Assembly (NCBI RefSeq): GCF_016592435.1
Contig: NZ_AP014545.1
Location: 2,426,693 to 2,490,692, forward strand
Direction: 5' to 3'
Source: Amphritea japonica ATCC BAA-1530
GTDB lineage: Bacteria > Pseudomonadota > Gammaproteobacteria > Pseudomonadales > Balneatricaceae
Length of the DNA: 64,000 nt
The notes below the pieces were generated by a model. It was not told the origin of the DNA. It saw only the letters and a program-made list of their open reading frames with translations, and made no database searches. The translations under genes were made by a program, and so were the position numbers. Shown here piece by piece: positions 17,127-25,432 of the stretch. Position 1 is the first letter of the stretch; every line of letters begins with the position of its first letter.

Positions 17127-18236
17127 ATGGCTACAAACAGCTCAACATCTGCTCCACTCTCTTCGCAGCTTAGTGGTGCACTCTCAACACTAACCACAGC
17201 GCTGAGTTGGTGGTTTAACCAGCTTATCTTGTTGTTACCTGACAAGATAAGATCCCGCTGGCAGCAAGATAGCCTTCGTCTGATTGTAGAACTTCAAAGC
17301 AAACAACTTACCATCAATGCTGCAAACCAACGCTGGATTCTGGAACCCCCTTGGGACGTAGCAACCCTTCCTGAACCACTGAAGCCTCTTCTAGCCAAAG
17401 CCCAGCATGCGACATTAGCCCTCCCCTCTGAAATGACTCTTCAGACAAGCCTCACTGTACCTCGAAGTGCTCGAGACTACGTCGATAATGTCGTTCGTTT
17501 TGAAATGGATAGAGTCACGCCGTTTAAACCCGATCAGGTTTACTTTGATATCGGAGCCATAACAGATATATCAGGTACGGAACAATGCAATATTGAACTC
17601 TACCTAACACCTAAAGAACAGTTAAAGACGACTCTGGAACAATTGAATCTGCTGGGAATTAAACCTGACAGGATAATTCCGCAAAAGCTTCTTACACTAC
17701 ATAACAGTCACTTTAACTTTCTGCCTGAATCAGATGAAGTTTCTATTAAGACTCGCTATCAACGTTTTCAGTTAAGCCTCGTATGTATCAATCTACTCAT
17801 ACTTTTTTCTGTCATAGCCCTCCCTCTGATAGAAAAGCAATCCCAGATAAAACATCTCAACACCGAGATCAGTCTACTTCGCAGTCAGGCTGAACAGGTA
17901 TTCCAGATCCGGGATGAACGGCAATCACTTTTTAAGCAACAACAAAACTATGTAGAACTAAAACAACAACAAAACTCTACGATTACTCTCATTGCTGAGC
18001 TAACCCGATTATTGCCTGATAACGTCTGGCTTAATAAAATTTCAATGCAAGGACAGTCTCTTCGAATTCAGGGTGAAGCCGATAATGCATCAGCTCTCAT
18101 TGCGCTGTTACAAAACTCAGGACAACTGACCGATGTAAGCTTTTTCTCGCCAGTTACACAGAACCCCCGGTCAGGAAAAGAGCGCTTTATGATATCGGCA
18201 CAACAGCTTGGGAGGACAGCAGATGCAGTTGAATAA
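17127..18236 (+). CDS. gspL: Type II secretion GspL-like inner-membrane protein (PilN-type)
   Basis: 369 residues. The N-terminal cytoplasmic part has the motif VPRSARDYVDNVVRFEMDR and F-K-P-D-Q-V-Y-F-D, seen in GspL/PilM-PilN-related proteins that recruit the assembly ATPase. One transmembrane helix lies at about 212-232 (LVCINLLILFSVIALPLIE), then a coiled coil (about 235-290) and a periplasmic PilN-like ferredoxin fold (DNVWLNKISMQGQSLRIQG). It is a little shorter than classical GspL and closer to the form found in minor T2SS clusters. The GspM gene overlaps its end. The gene order L-M-C/N-D with no E, F or pseudopilins on the right suggests that those genes lie elsewhere. Confidence 0.75.
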   Translation: MATNSSTSAPLSSQLSGALSTLTTALSWWFNQLILLLPDKIRSRWQQDSLRLIVELQSKQLTINAANQRWILEPPWDVATLPEPLKPLLAKAQHATLALPSEMTLQTSLTVPRSARDYVDNVVRFEMDRVTPFKPDQVYFDIGAITDISGTEQCNIELYLTPKEQLKTTLEQLNLLGIKPDRIIPQKLLTLHNSHFNFLPESDEVSIKTRYQRFQLSLVCINLLILFSVIALPLIEKQSQIKHLNTEISLLRSQAEQVFQIRDERQSLFKQQQNYVELKQQQNSTITLIAELTRLLPDNVWLNKISMQGQSLRIQGEADNASALIALLQNSGQLTDVSFFSPVTQNPRSGKERFMISAQQLGRTADAVE

Positions 18237-18810
18237 TCAACAACAGCGCAACCTTGCTCTGGGCATACTCATAGCAGTCCTTATTCTTCTTTACCTCCTT
18301 GTGGTTAGTCCTACCGTGAGCCAATATCAGCAGGCTAATGATCAGATTGACAGCCTGACATTTCAATTGCAGCGCTATCAGCGCTTAAATGACAGTCGGC
18401 CACATGAGGAAAATCTGTTACTACAAGTCAAACAGGACTCACCATTAAAAGCTTACTTCCTGGAAGGCGAAACCCGTTCCGTGGTATCCGCTAAATTACA
18501 GCAACATCTGAAACAACTTGTCGCTGGTAGTGGGGGCCAGATTGTCAGTACTCAAGGCCTTCCTTCGTCCTCAAACAAAGAACAATTGCTCCGTAGCATT
18601 ACGCTAAAAGTTCATTTCAAAGCGGGTATTGATCAACTAAAAGAGCTTTTATTTGCGCTGGAAACCAGTAAACCTGGGCTGTACATTGAAAATCTCAGCA
18701 TAAGCTCCACCCCCATTAGAAATTCCAGCTACGCTCGTAGGCAAGTATTACCCCCTTTGGATATCAGGTTTAATCTTACCGGCTACAGTACTGGCAGGGA
18801 TTCGTTATGA
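18223..18810 (+). CDS. gspM: Type II secretion GspM-like protein
   Basis: 195 residues from ATG 18223 with GGGAGG upstream; the start overlaps the gspL-like stop. One N-terminal transmembrane helix (about 11-30, NLALGILIAVLILLYLLVVS), a coiled coil (about 35-60), and a ferredoxin-like periplasmic domain, as in GspM proteins that pair with GspL in the inner-membrane platform. Assignment rests on topology, size and position more than on a signature motif. Confidence 0.7.
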   Translation: MQLNNQQQRNLALGILIAVLILLYLLVVSPTVSQYQQANDQIDSLTFQLQRYQRLNDSRPHEENLLLQVKQDSPLKAYFLEGETRSVVSAKLQQHLKQLVAGSGGQIVSTQGLPSSSNKEQLLRSITLKVHFKAGIDQLKELLFALETSKPGLYIENLSISSTPIRNSSYARRQVLPPLDIRFNLTGYSTGRDSL

Positions 18811-19403
18811 AAAACGTACGCTACCTGACTCGATTAACCCTGATACAACTGACAGTGATGGCACTCCTGATCACAATTCTGTTAGTGCAATTGTTAATCC
18901 CTGCTTCAAACCCAGAGTCTGCTGCTATGAGTGAACAATCAACACTTTCTCTTCTTCCCGAACTACCATCATTGCAGGAAGCACAACAGCAGATAGAACA
19001 ATTTGACGAGATCAGTGAGCGCCCTTTGTTTTATTCTACCCGCAAGCCTCAGGAAATAAGCACGGCCATGACCGCTACTCGCAGGCCTGATCGGACACCA
19101 GAGCAAGACTGGATTCTCACCGGGATTATTCTTAACGGTGACGAAAATATGGCGCTCTTCAGTGCTATTGGTAAAAAAAATCACGAATCTTTAAAGAACG
19201 GGATGAAACTGAGCGGCTGGACACTGGACGAAATCACTCCTGACAGCGTAATGTTTAGCAATGACGGGCGTGAAATTGAGATGCAACTCATTAAACCCTC
19301 CGCACCGGCATCAAAACGATCACAGCGAAGTACTAAATCGTCATCACTTTTCATCAATAGAAGCCAGTATGGAAAAGTCGTTCGTCCATTGGATAACCAG
19401 TAG
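18807..19403 (+). CDS. Type II secretion GspC/GspN-like inner-membrane protein
   Basis: 198 residues, start overlapping the gspM stop as ATGA. One transmembrane helix (about 8-32), then EISERPLFYSTRKP, the typical start of the HR-type periplasmic domain that contacts the secretin, and a small beta domain (WILTGIILNGDENMALFSA). No PDZ domain is present, which is common in minor systems where this protein is named GspN or GspC. A basic Ser/Lys-rich C-terminus follows. It directly precedes the secretin gene, consistent with partner proteins. Confidence 0.7.
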   Translation: MKNVRYLTRLTLIQLTVMALLITILLVQLLIPASNPESAAMSEQSTLSLLPELPSLQEAQQQIEQFDEISERPLFYSTRKPQEISTAMTATRRPDRTPEQDWILTGIILNGDENMALFSAIGKKNHESLKNGMKLSGWTLDEITPDSVMFSNDGREIEMQLIKPSAPASKRSQRSTKSSSLFINRSQYGKVVRPLDNQ

Positions 19404-19415
19404 CAGGAGAGCTTG

Positions 19416-21530
19416 ATGAGCAACACATATATTTGGAAAGTTATCCCTTTACTGATCAGCATACTGGGGCTGACCGGGTGTAATTCGTCGCCTATATATT
19501 CCGACGAAGGACTTACACCAAACCAACCTGTAGGCCAGAAAATACACCAGAGGAATCAGTCTCGACAGAGCGCAGACATAACCAGAGCCGCCTCAGCTAA
19601 TTCAATAACTGAAAGGCAATCGATAAGCACGACAGGGCAACGTTTCGAACTCGTCTCTGAAGCCCGCCCTATGATCAGCCAGACTAAATCAACTAAAACA
19701 GATAGCACTGAAGGCAACATCACTCTCAATTTCAACGATACCGATATCCATGAAGTAGCCAAAACAATTTTAGGGGATATTCTTAATCGCAACTACGCAA
19801 TCAATGAAGCGGTACAGATCAAAGTATCCCTTCACACTAGTCAACCACTCAGTCGCGATGCTTTAATTCCAACCTTAGATTCACTTTTATTTATGCATGG
19901 AGCGGTACTCAGAGATAACGGCCATCTGATTGAGATCATGCCGAAAAGCAACACGCTGGCTGGCGGTGTACCACAACTTAAGCTTCAAAGTGATCAGGGT
20001 TTTCAGACTTTAGTCACCCCGTTACGCTATATCTCTGCCAAAGAGATGGAGAAAATTCTCAAAACGGTCGCCTCTGAAGGTGCCCGGATTACCGTTGATG
20101 AGCCCCATAATCTCTTGCTAATGTCAGGCTCACGAACTGAACTAAGCACCCTGCTAACCACCATAGAGACTTTTGATGTTAACCAGTTAAGAGGGATGTC
20201 AATTGGCCTGTTCCGCTTACAATCAGTCGATAGCCGCACTATCCTGACTGAACTTGAAAATATATTCGGCGACAGTTCATCTGGCGCCATGGCTGGACTG
20301 GTTAGGTTTGTCCCTATTGAGCGGCTCAATACGATAATGGTGATTACACCGCAACCTCAATACCTAAAAAGTGCTCAGCAGTGGATTGAACGACTAGATC
20401 GGATGGATAATCTGGCCAGTACTTCGTTACATGTTTATAAAGTGAAGTACGGGAAAGCAGAACACCTCGCCAGCATGCTTGATCAGCTTTTTGAAGGTCA
20501 GAACTCTTCAACACCCAGTCAAAGCAGAAACCAGGGTAGTGGCCCTCGCTCCCCTTCTCCCACCACCCCTGCAGTAACAGGCTCTGCAAATGCCGTCGTT
20601 ACCAGTCAGGGACGCCTGACACCGCTCCCTAGCCAGACCTCTCTGTCAAACCTTGGGAAAATAAGTATTATTGCCGATCAGGAAAACAACTCCTTACTGG
20701 TGCTTGCGACACAGTCAGATTATGCCGTTGTAGAGCTGGCACTACAAAAACTTGATGTCCTACCGCAACAGGTGTTAGTCGAGGCTACTATTGTAGAAGT
20801 CAAACTCTCCGGCGACCTGAAATATGGTATCGACTGGTTCTTTAAGAATGGCTTTGGCAACGGTGATACTGGCAATGGCTCTCTGACCAGCCCACAAAGC
20901 TCAACCGGCTTCAAGTACCAGGTATTAGACAGACTAAATAACCCTTTGGCACTCCTAACAGCATTGGCATCTGATAGTCGAATAAATGTAATATCTTCGC
21001 CTTCTCTGATGGTGTTGGATAACCAGTCAGCATCGATAAAAGTCGGCGATCAGGTGCCTATTTCCACCTCTGAAACAACCAACACATCAAATAACAGCAG
21101 CAATCTGATCACAACCTCAGTCCAGTACCGGGATACCGGTGTGCTGTTAGAAGTTACACCGCAAATTAAAGATGGTGGCTTGGTCGTTTTAGAAATAAAT
21201 CAGGATGTTAGCGACGCATCGGTCACCACCTCTTCAGGCATTCAATCACCTACGATTAATCAACGCCAAATAAAAACTACTGTCGCTGTACAAAGCGGGG
21301 AAACACTGGTGTTAGGAGGCCTGATTAGAGAAAACAAAGATTTGGGTGACGCCGGCGTACCTGGAATCAAGGATGTGCCAGGTCTTGGTTTCTTTTTCGG
21401 ATCAACCAGTAAAACCAGCCGTCGGACTGAATTAGTTGTCATGATCACGCCCACGGCGATCAGAAACCGAAGCCAGGCTCGTGAAGTGACCGAAGAGTTT
21501 AAACGACAGATGAAGGCACTCAAACTCTGA
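19416..21530 (+). CDS. gspD: Type II secretion secretin GspD
   Basis: 704 residues from ATG 19416 with AGGAG upstream; an upstream TTG at 19413 is less likely. Lipoprotein signal with lipobox LGLTGC, lipid Cys 22, so the protein may reach the outer membrane by the lipoprotein route. The N0 domain starts at about 100 (ITLNFNDTDIHEVAKTILG), N1-N3 modules follow (about 185-430; the last is split by a Ser/Pro/Thr-rich insert at about 365-410), and the secretin barrel covers about 450-695 (VLVEATIVEVKLSGDLKYGI, PTINQRQIKTTVAVQSGETL, GVPGIKDVPGLGFFFG). It forms the outer-membrane export ring. It is the last gene of the block and ends at a strong terminator. Confidence 0.92.
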   Translation: MSNTYIWKVIPLLISILGLTGCNSSPIYSDEGLTPNQPVGQKIHQRNQSRQSADITRAASANSITERQSISTTGQRFELVSEARPMISQTKSTKTDSTEGNITLNFNDTDIHEVAKTILGDILNRNYAINEAVQIKVSLHTSQPLSRDALIPTLDSLLFMHGAVLRDNGHLIEIMPKSNTLAGGVPQLKLQSDQGFQTLVTPLRYISAKEMEKILKTVASEGARITVDEPHNLLLMSGSRTELSTLLTTIETFDVNQLRGMSIGLFRLQSVDSRTILTELENIFGDSSSGAMAGLVRFVPIERLNTIMVITPQPQYLKSAQQWIERLDRMDNLASTSLHVYKVKYGKAEHLASMLDQLFEGQNSSTPSQSRNQGSGPRSPSPTTPAVTGSANAVVTSQGRLTPLPSQTSLSNLGKISIIADQENNSLLVLATQSDYAVVELALQKLDVLPQQVLVEATIVEVKLSGDLKYGIDWFFKNGFGNGDTGNGSLTSPQSSTGFKYQVLDRLNNPLALLTALASDSRINVISSPSLMVLDNQSASIKVGDQVPISTSETTNTSNNSSNLITTSVQYRDTGVLLEVTPQIKDGGLVVLEINQDVSDASVTTSSGIQSPTINQRQIKTTVAVQSGETLVLGGLIRENKDLGDAGVPGIKDVPGLGFFFGSTSKTSRRTELVVMITPTAIRNRSQAREVTEEFKRQMKALKL

Positions 21531-21579
21531 GTTATAAATAGCTAACAGCTTTTGATCGCTTTCATCATTAATTATGTTC

Positions 21580-21613
21580 AATGAAAAGCCGGGCAAACAC
21601 CCGGCTTTTCATT
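21580..21613. terminator. Bidirectional intrinsic terminator between gspD and the Trp-rich small gene
   Basis: 14-bp perfect inverted repeat AATGAAAAGCCGGG (21580-21593) / CCCGGCTTTTCATT (21600-21613), loop CAAACA. It has A and T tracts on both sides of the GC core, so it can end transcription from either direction. It lies between two convergent genes. Confidence 0.9.
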
Positions 21614-21632
21614 GATATAAATATACTTAAGA

Positions 21633-21848
21633 TTAATGCCACCCCTGTTGCCAACAGTTGCTATCTTTAAGTTGTTGCCAGGGGATTACCTGCTGACGAT
21701 GAGTCAGCACCGCTTCCAGCACACACTGCTGAACAACACCCTCCTCGTCTCTTATGAGTTCAGTTACCAGAAAATGTTTCTCACGGTTCTGAGTACTCAC
21801 CGCTGACCATTTGCTCAAATTCAGCTTGTCGGGGTTAAGTCGGTTCAT
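21633..21848 (-). CDS. Small Trp-rich conserved protein (TIGR02450 family)
   Basis: 71 residues. Recognised from the family pattern NPDKLNLSKWSAV, NREKHFLVTELI, VLEAVLTHRQ and WQQLKDSNCWQQGW. It is a widespread gammaproteobacterial hypothetical of unknown function. It follows chrR by 12 bases on the same strand, which suggests cotranscription with the sigma/anti-sigma pair. Confidence 0.8.
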   Translation of the reverse strand: MNRLNPDKLNLSKWSAVSTQNREKHFLVTELIRDEEGVVQQCVLEAVLTHRQQVIPWQQLKDSNCWQQGWH

Positions 21849-21860
21849 AAAGATAAGCCA

Positions 21861-22508
21861 TCAGAAACCTGTAATGGGTTGTACTAACTTACCGAACAAT
21901 GTCGTAAAACGTAGCGGTGCATCGGTAGCAATCAAGCAAATACAATCCTCGTCGCTATCCACCAGCGGCTGATGCTCTATCTGATCATCCAGATCAGCAA
22001 CATCACCCCGGCAAAACCGCCCGATTTCATCTGAAAATGAACCACGCAAGACCATAGTCAGCTCGTTGCCATCGTGAGTATGCGCCAGCATAGACTTACC
22101 TGGGGCAATTCTCAGCAAACGTGAAACTCCACGACCTTCCCAGGGCATATCATAATACGCTACTCCCGGAACAATACGTTTCCATTCCAGCTGATCCAGA
22201 GAACCCTCAATATAGTCGCTCAAAGGCGCTGGAATCTCCGGATCATGTTTAACAGGCGCCAGAGTCACTACCTCCTGAGGCGTATCGTCAAGCTGCGATA
22301 GTAGGTTAGCCAGCATAGTGTCAGCTACCGTTTCAGATTCAAGCGACTCAAGCAGCGCACCGCCTAGTGCATCATTAGCTTCTGCCAGTTGACGACACTG
22401 AGCGCAGATTGAAATATGTGTAGCAACCACCAGCGCCATTCCCTGAGACAGAGCCCCTGCTGAATAGCTAATAAGAGTTGCATCGTCCAGATGGTGATTA
22501 ATGTTCAT
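21861..22508 (-). CDS. chrR: ChrR-type zinc anti-sigma factor with cupin domain
   Basis: 215 residues from the ATG at 22508, which has GGGGAGG about 6 bases upstream; a GTG at 22514 sits directly on that site. The N-terminal anti-sigma domain has H5/H6, H31, C35 and C38, the same spacing as the zinc site of Rhodobacter sphaeroides ChrR. The C-terminal cupin has H143, H145, E149 and H179, matching the second metal site of ChrR. In the known system singlet oxygen triggers loss of ChrR and frees the ECF sigma factor. It overlaps the sigma gene end by 11 bases. Confidence 0.92.
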   Translation of the reverse strand: MNINHHLDDATLISYSAGALSQGMALVVATHISICAQCRQLAEANDALGGALLESLESETVADTMLANLLSQLDDTPQEVVTLAPVKHDPEIPAPLSDYIEGSLDQLEWKRIVPGVAYYDMPWEGRGVSRLLRIAPGKSMLAHTHDGNELTMVLRGSFSDEIGRFCRGDVADLDDQIEHQPLVDSDEDCICLIATDAPLRFTTLFGKLVQPITGF

Positions 22509-23100
22509 ACTCACCTCCCCAGATCTGTTTCAATTTCTCTGATGCCAATCGAATTCTGGACTTAACGCTCCCCAGCGGGATATCGAGACGGCTGGCGATA
22601 TCACCATGTGACCGCCCTTCGAAATATGACATATAGATAACCTGTGACTGTTTTTCCGGTAACAAACTTATAGCCTTTGCAACACGGTCAGACAGTACTT
22701 CTTGTTCACCCTGGCCCGGCTCTGCAGCTGTTTCGCTCCACTCATCCAGACTATATTGGGGGTATTTTTGTTTACGCATCCAGTCAATGCTCTGGTTACG
22801 GGCTAATCTGAATATCCATGTGCTGGCAGCAGCTTTCTCCGGGTGATACATATGTGCTTTACGCCATATAGAGAGCATCACTTCCTGGGTCACCTCCTCA
22901 GCAGCACTACCATTTACACCAAGACGGAAAACATAGGCTTTCACCTTGGGGGCAAAGTGATGAAACAGCCTGGCATAAACCTGCTTGTCAGGATTCTCTG
23001 ACAAGCTAGCCAACAGATCGCTCCAATCAGAACTGCCCATATCGGCTTGACTGATTTGTACGATATTTTCCAAATCTTCACCCGGTGGTTTGTTATTCAT
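22498..23100 (-). CDS. rpoE: ECF RNA polymerase sigma factor (RpoE/ECF11 type)
   Basis: 200 residues. Sigma region 2 (about 38-105, EVTQEVMLSIWRKAHMYHP then STWIFRLARNQSIDWMRKQ) and region 4 (about 130-195, LPEKQSQVIYMSYFEGRSHG then LDIPLGSVKSRIRLASEKL) are complete. Pairing with ChrR places it in the ECF11 group that responds to singlet oxygen and organic peroxides. Its own upstream region carries TGATCT-N16-CGTA, so it likely autoregulates. The -10-like CGTA ends 9 bases before the ATG, so the mRNA may be nearly leaderless. A second ATG at 23040 has no better ribosome site. Confidence 0.92.
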   Translation of the reverse strand: MNNKPPGEDLENIVQISQADMGSSDWSDLLASLSENPDKQVYARLFHHFAPKVKAYVFRLGVNGSAAEEVTQEVMLSIWRKAHMYHPEKAAASTWIFRLARNQSIDWMRKQKYPQYSLDEWSETAAEPGQGEQEVLSDRVAKAISLLPEKQSQVIYMSYFEGRSHGDIASRLDIPLGSVKSRIRLASEKLKQIWGGEYEH

Positions 23101-23109
23101 ACAGGCCTG

Positions 23110-23135
23110 TACGTGTTAATTAGTAATAAAGATCA
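23110..23135 (-). promoter_or_regulatory. ECF11-type promoter of the sigma/chrR operon
   Basis: On the minus strand TGATCT (23135-23130), 16 bases, then CGTA (23113-23110). The same pattern and spacing appear at 23189-23214 on the other strand and at 30709-30684, which supports one regulon controlled by the sigma factor next to it. Confidence 0.75.
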
Positions 23136-23188
23136 CTCAGTTTTAAAAAAATAATTACTCTGTAAGCTGTTATATATAAAAGAAATTG

Positions 23189-23214
23189 TGATCCTATTTC
23201 AAATAGACCACGTA
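23189..23214 (+). promoter_or_regulatory. ECF11-type promoter of the FAD oxidoreductase operon
   Basis: TGATCC (23189-23194), 16 bases, CGTA (23211-23214). It lies 36 bases before the ATG at 23251. A longer frame starting at GTG 23188 would begin inside the -35 element, so the downstream ATG is preferred. Confidence 0.78.
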
Positions 23215-23250
23215 AAGTGTTCCAAACAGATCACAGTATGGACTGATCAG

Positions 23251-24627
23251 ATGAATATTGCCGCCCTTCGCCCAAGAAAAATTGCCGTTGTAGGATCAGG
23301 TATTGCCGGCCTGAGTTGTGCCTGGCTCCTGAATAAAGCCCACCAGGTAACACTCTATGAAAAAGACGACCGACTCGGGGGCCACTCAAATACGGTTAGC
23401 TTTGATCTCAAAGGTCAGAATATTGATGTAGATACCGGTTTTATTGTCTTTAATCCGGTGAACTATCCTAATCTGGTGAAGTTTTTTGAACATATCAATC
23501 TACCCACCTGTGAAACAGATATGACCTTCGCGGTTTCAATCAATGATGGTCAGTTAGAATACAGTGGTTCGGGATTAGGTGGTTTATTTGCTCAGAAGCG
23601 CAACCTGTTCAGCCCCCCTTTCTGGTCGATGTTAAAAGATCTGATGCGATTTTACCGTAACGCCGACGGTATGATGCTTGATTCAACACTGGCTGAAATC
23701 AGTCTTGGAGAGTTGCTACAACAACAGGGCTACGGCGACCGCTTTATTTACGATCACCTGCTACCTATGGGAGCAGCGATATGGTCTACACCAGTGAACC
23801 AGATGCTGGACTACCCGGCACTTAGCTTCCTTCGTTTCTGTAAAAACCATGGTTTGCTTCAAGTAAATGATCGACCTCAGTGGCATACAATTCCCGGCGG
23901 GAGTATCGGCTATGTTCGTAAAATAGCAACAGAGCTTGAGGGTAAAATAAAACTCAATAGTCGTATTCATAAAGTAATACGCCAGCCCGAAGGCGTTATT
24001 ATTGAAGATCTTCATGGTGCTCGAGAACACTACGATGATATCGTACTGGCTTGCCATGCAGATCAGGCCTTATCTCTGTTAGCGAACCCTACCCCCGAAG
24101 AGCAAACTCTGTTGAGTAGCTTCCCCTATCAGCGTAACCAGGCTTTTCTCCACCTTGACCAGAGCCTGCTGCCTAAAGATAAAAAAACCTGGTCCAGCTG
24201 GAATTATATGGCCTCAGGCAGTGGCCGCGATGATCGAAAAGTATCCGTCAGTTACTTGATGAACTGCCTTCAACCGCTGGCAACAGAGCAACCTATCATC
24301 GTTTCACTTAATCCTCTAAAAGAGCCTGCACCAGGCAAAATGATACGTAGTTTTTTTTACGACCATCCAGCCTTCAATAAAGACTCTCTGAAAAATCAAC
24401 AAAAGCTTTGGAAGCTTCAGGGACGCCAGAACACCTGGTTCTGCGGTGCCTGGTTTGGCTACGGTTTTCATGAAGATGGTATTCAATCAGGTTTAGCTGT
24501 TGCTGAACAGTTAGGCGGTATTCCACGCCCCTGGCAACTGGAAGAACCCAGCAGCAGAATATTTGTAACCAATATCTCGACTAAAGAAAACAACGATACT
24601 GATCATCTGGAGCAAGCCAATGGATGA
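23251..24627 (+). CDS. FAD/NAD-binding amine-oxidase-like oxidoreductase of the ChrR regulon
   Basis: 458 residues. N-terminal dinucleotide-binding motif G15xG17xxG20 in VVGSGIAGL, followed by the FAD motif LYEKDDRLGGHSNTVSF and VDTGFIVFNP. The C-terminal FAD contact is WFCGAWFGYGFHEDGIQSGL. This family is a steady partner of DUF1365 and cyclopropane-synthase-like genes in singlet-oxygen regulons; related Rhodobacter genes take part in furan fatty acid formation (UfaD/UfaO/UfaM), so a desaturase-like action on membrane lipids is possible (inference). It overlaps the next gene by 8 bases. The start was chosen because the promoter lies upstream of it. Confidence 0.82.
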   Translation: MNIAALRPRKIAVVGSGIAGLSCAWLLNKAHQVTLYEKDDRLGGHSNTVSFDLKGQNIDVDTGFIVFNPVNYPNLVKFFEHINLPTCETDMTFAVSINDGQLEYSGSGLGGLFAQKRNLFSPPFWSMLKDLMRFYRNADGMMLDSTLAEISLGELLQQQGYGDRFIYDHLLPMGAAIWSTPVNQMLDYPALSFLRFCKNHGLLQVNDRPQWHTIPGGSIGYVRKIATELEGKIKLNSRIHKVIRQPEGVIIEDLHGAREHYDDIVLACHADQALSLLANPTPEEQTLLSSFPYQRNQAFLHLDQSLLPKDKKTWSSWNYMASGSGRDDRKVSVSYLMNCLQPLATEQPIIVSLNPLKEPAPGKMIRSFFYDHPAFNKDSLKNQQKLWKLQGRQNTWFCGAWFGYGFHEDGIQSGLAVAEQLGGIPRPWQLEEPSSRIFVTNISTKENNDTDHLEQANG

Positions 24628-25432
24628 GTTTAATTCGGCGATCTATACCGGTGTGGTTATGCATCATCGGTTTACACCGAAGCAACATCGTTTCATCTAT
24701 CGGGTATTCTCCCTCTGTCTTGACCTGGATGAGCTACCTGCCCTGCACACAAAATTCAGACTCTTCAGCCGCAGCCGCTTTAGCCTTTTCTCTTTCAGAG
24801 AAAGTGACCACGGACGAGGAGACGGAAAGCTACGCGAAGAGATTACAGAACTACTATCAGAACGGGGATATGCTTCGGCCACCAGTCGCATTGAACTGCT
24901 CTGTTATCCTAGAATCCTGGGCTATAGCTTCAATCCTCTAAGCGTTTACTTTTGCTATAACCAAAAAAATGAGCCCGAAGTAATCCTCTACGAAGTCAGT
25001 AACACTTTTGGGCAGCGGCATTGCTATTTATTAGTGAATGATAATCCAACAGAAAAGATAGTCCGGCATAACTGCCATAAATTAATGTATGTGAGCCCGT
25101 TCATGCCAATGGACACCGCCTACAGTTTCAGAATTCTTCCTCCACGAGAGAGTGTCTCGGTCTGTATTCACCAAAGCCGCAAAGAGAATGAAAAAGAGAC
25201 CCCTATTTTAAACGCCACGTTTAGTGGCCAGCGATTAGAGATCTCTGACCCTGGACTGCTAAAGCTTTTTTTTACTCACCCTTTGATGACACTGAAAGTC
25301 ATAGGTGCAATTCACTGGGAAGCTTTGCGACTCTGGGTTAAGGGCCTTAAATTACAACCCCGAAACACCTCTAAAAGTTACAGTATCAGCTGGTCAGATC
25401 ATGATGGAGAAAGCCACTATGAAAACCTGTAA
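24620..25432 (+). CDS. DUF1365 family protein
   Basis: 270 residues. Family motifs: YTGVVMHHRFTPKQHRFIYR at the N-terminus, LCYPRILGYSFNPLSVYFCY in the middle, EVSNTFGQRHCYLL and SPFMPMDTAYSFRI. Function is unknown, though it always travels with FAD oxidoreductase and Cfa-like genes, which suggests fatty-acyl or lipid work. It overlaps both neighbours, so the three genes are likely translated in a coupled way. The ATG of the Cfa-like gene lies 14 bases before its end. Confidence 0.88.
   Translation: MDEFNSAIYTGVVMHHRFTPKQHRFIYRVFSLCLDLDELPALHTKFRLFSRSRFSLFSFRESDHGRGDGKLREEITELLSERGYASATSRIELLCYPRILGYSFNPLSVYFCYNQKNEPEVILYEVSNTFGQRHCYLLVNDNPTEKIVRHNCHKLMYVSPFMPMDTAYSFRILPPRESVSVCIHQSRKENEKETPILNATFSGQRLEISDPGLLKLFFTHPLMTLKVIGAIHWEALRLWVKGLKLQPRNTSKSYSISWSDHDGESHYENL

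Noticed and set aside
23188-23250. Upstream GTG start for the FAD oxidoreductase
   Set aside because: The codon overlaps the ECF11 -35 element, so it would lie upstream of the transcription start.
24624-24941. + strand frame of 105 residues inside DUF1365
   Set aside because: Out-of-frame shadow of the DUF1365 gene.
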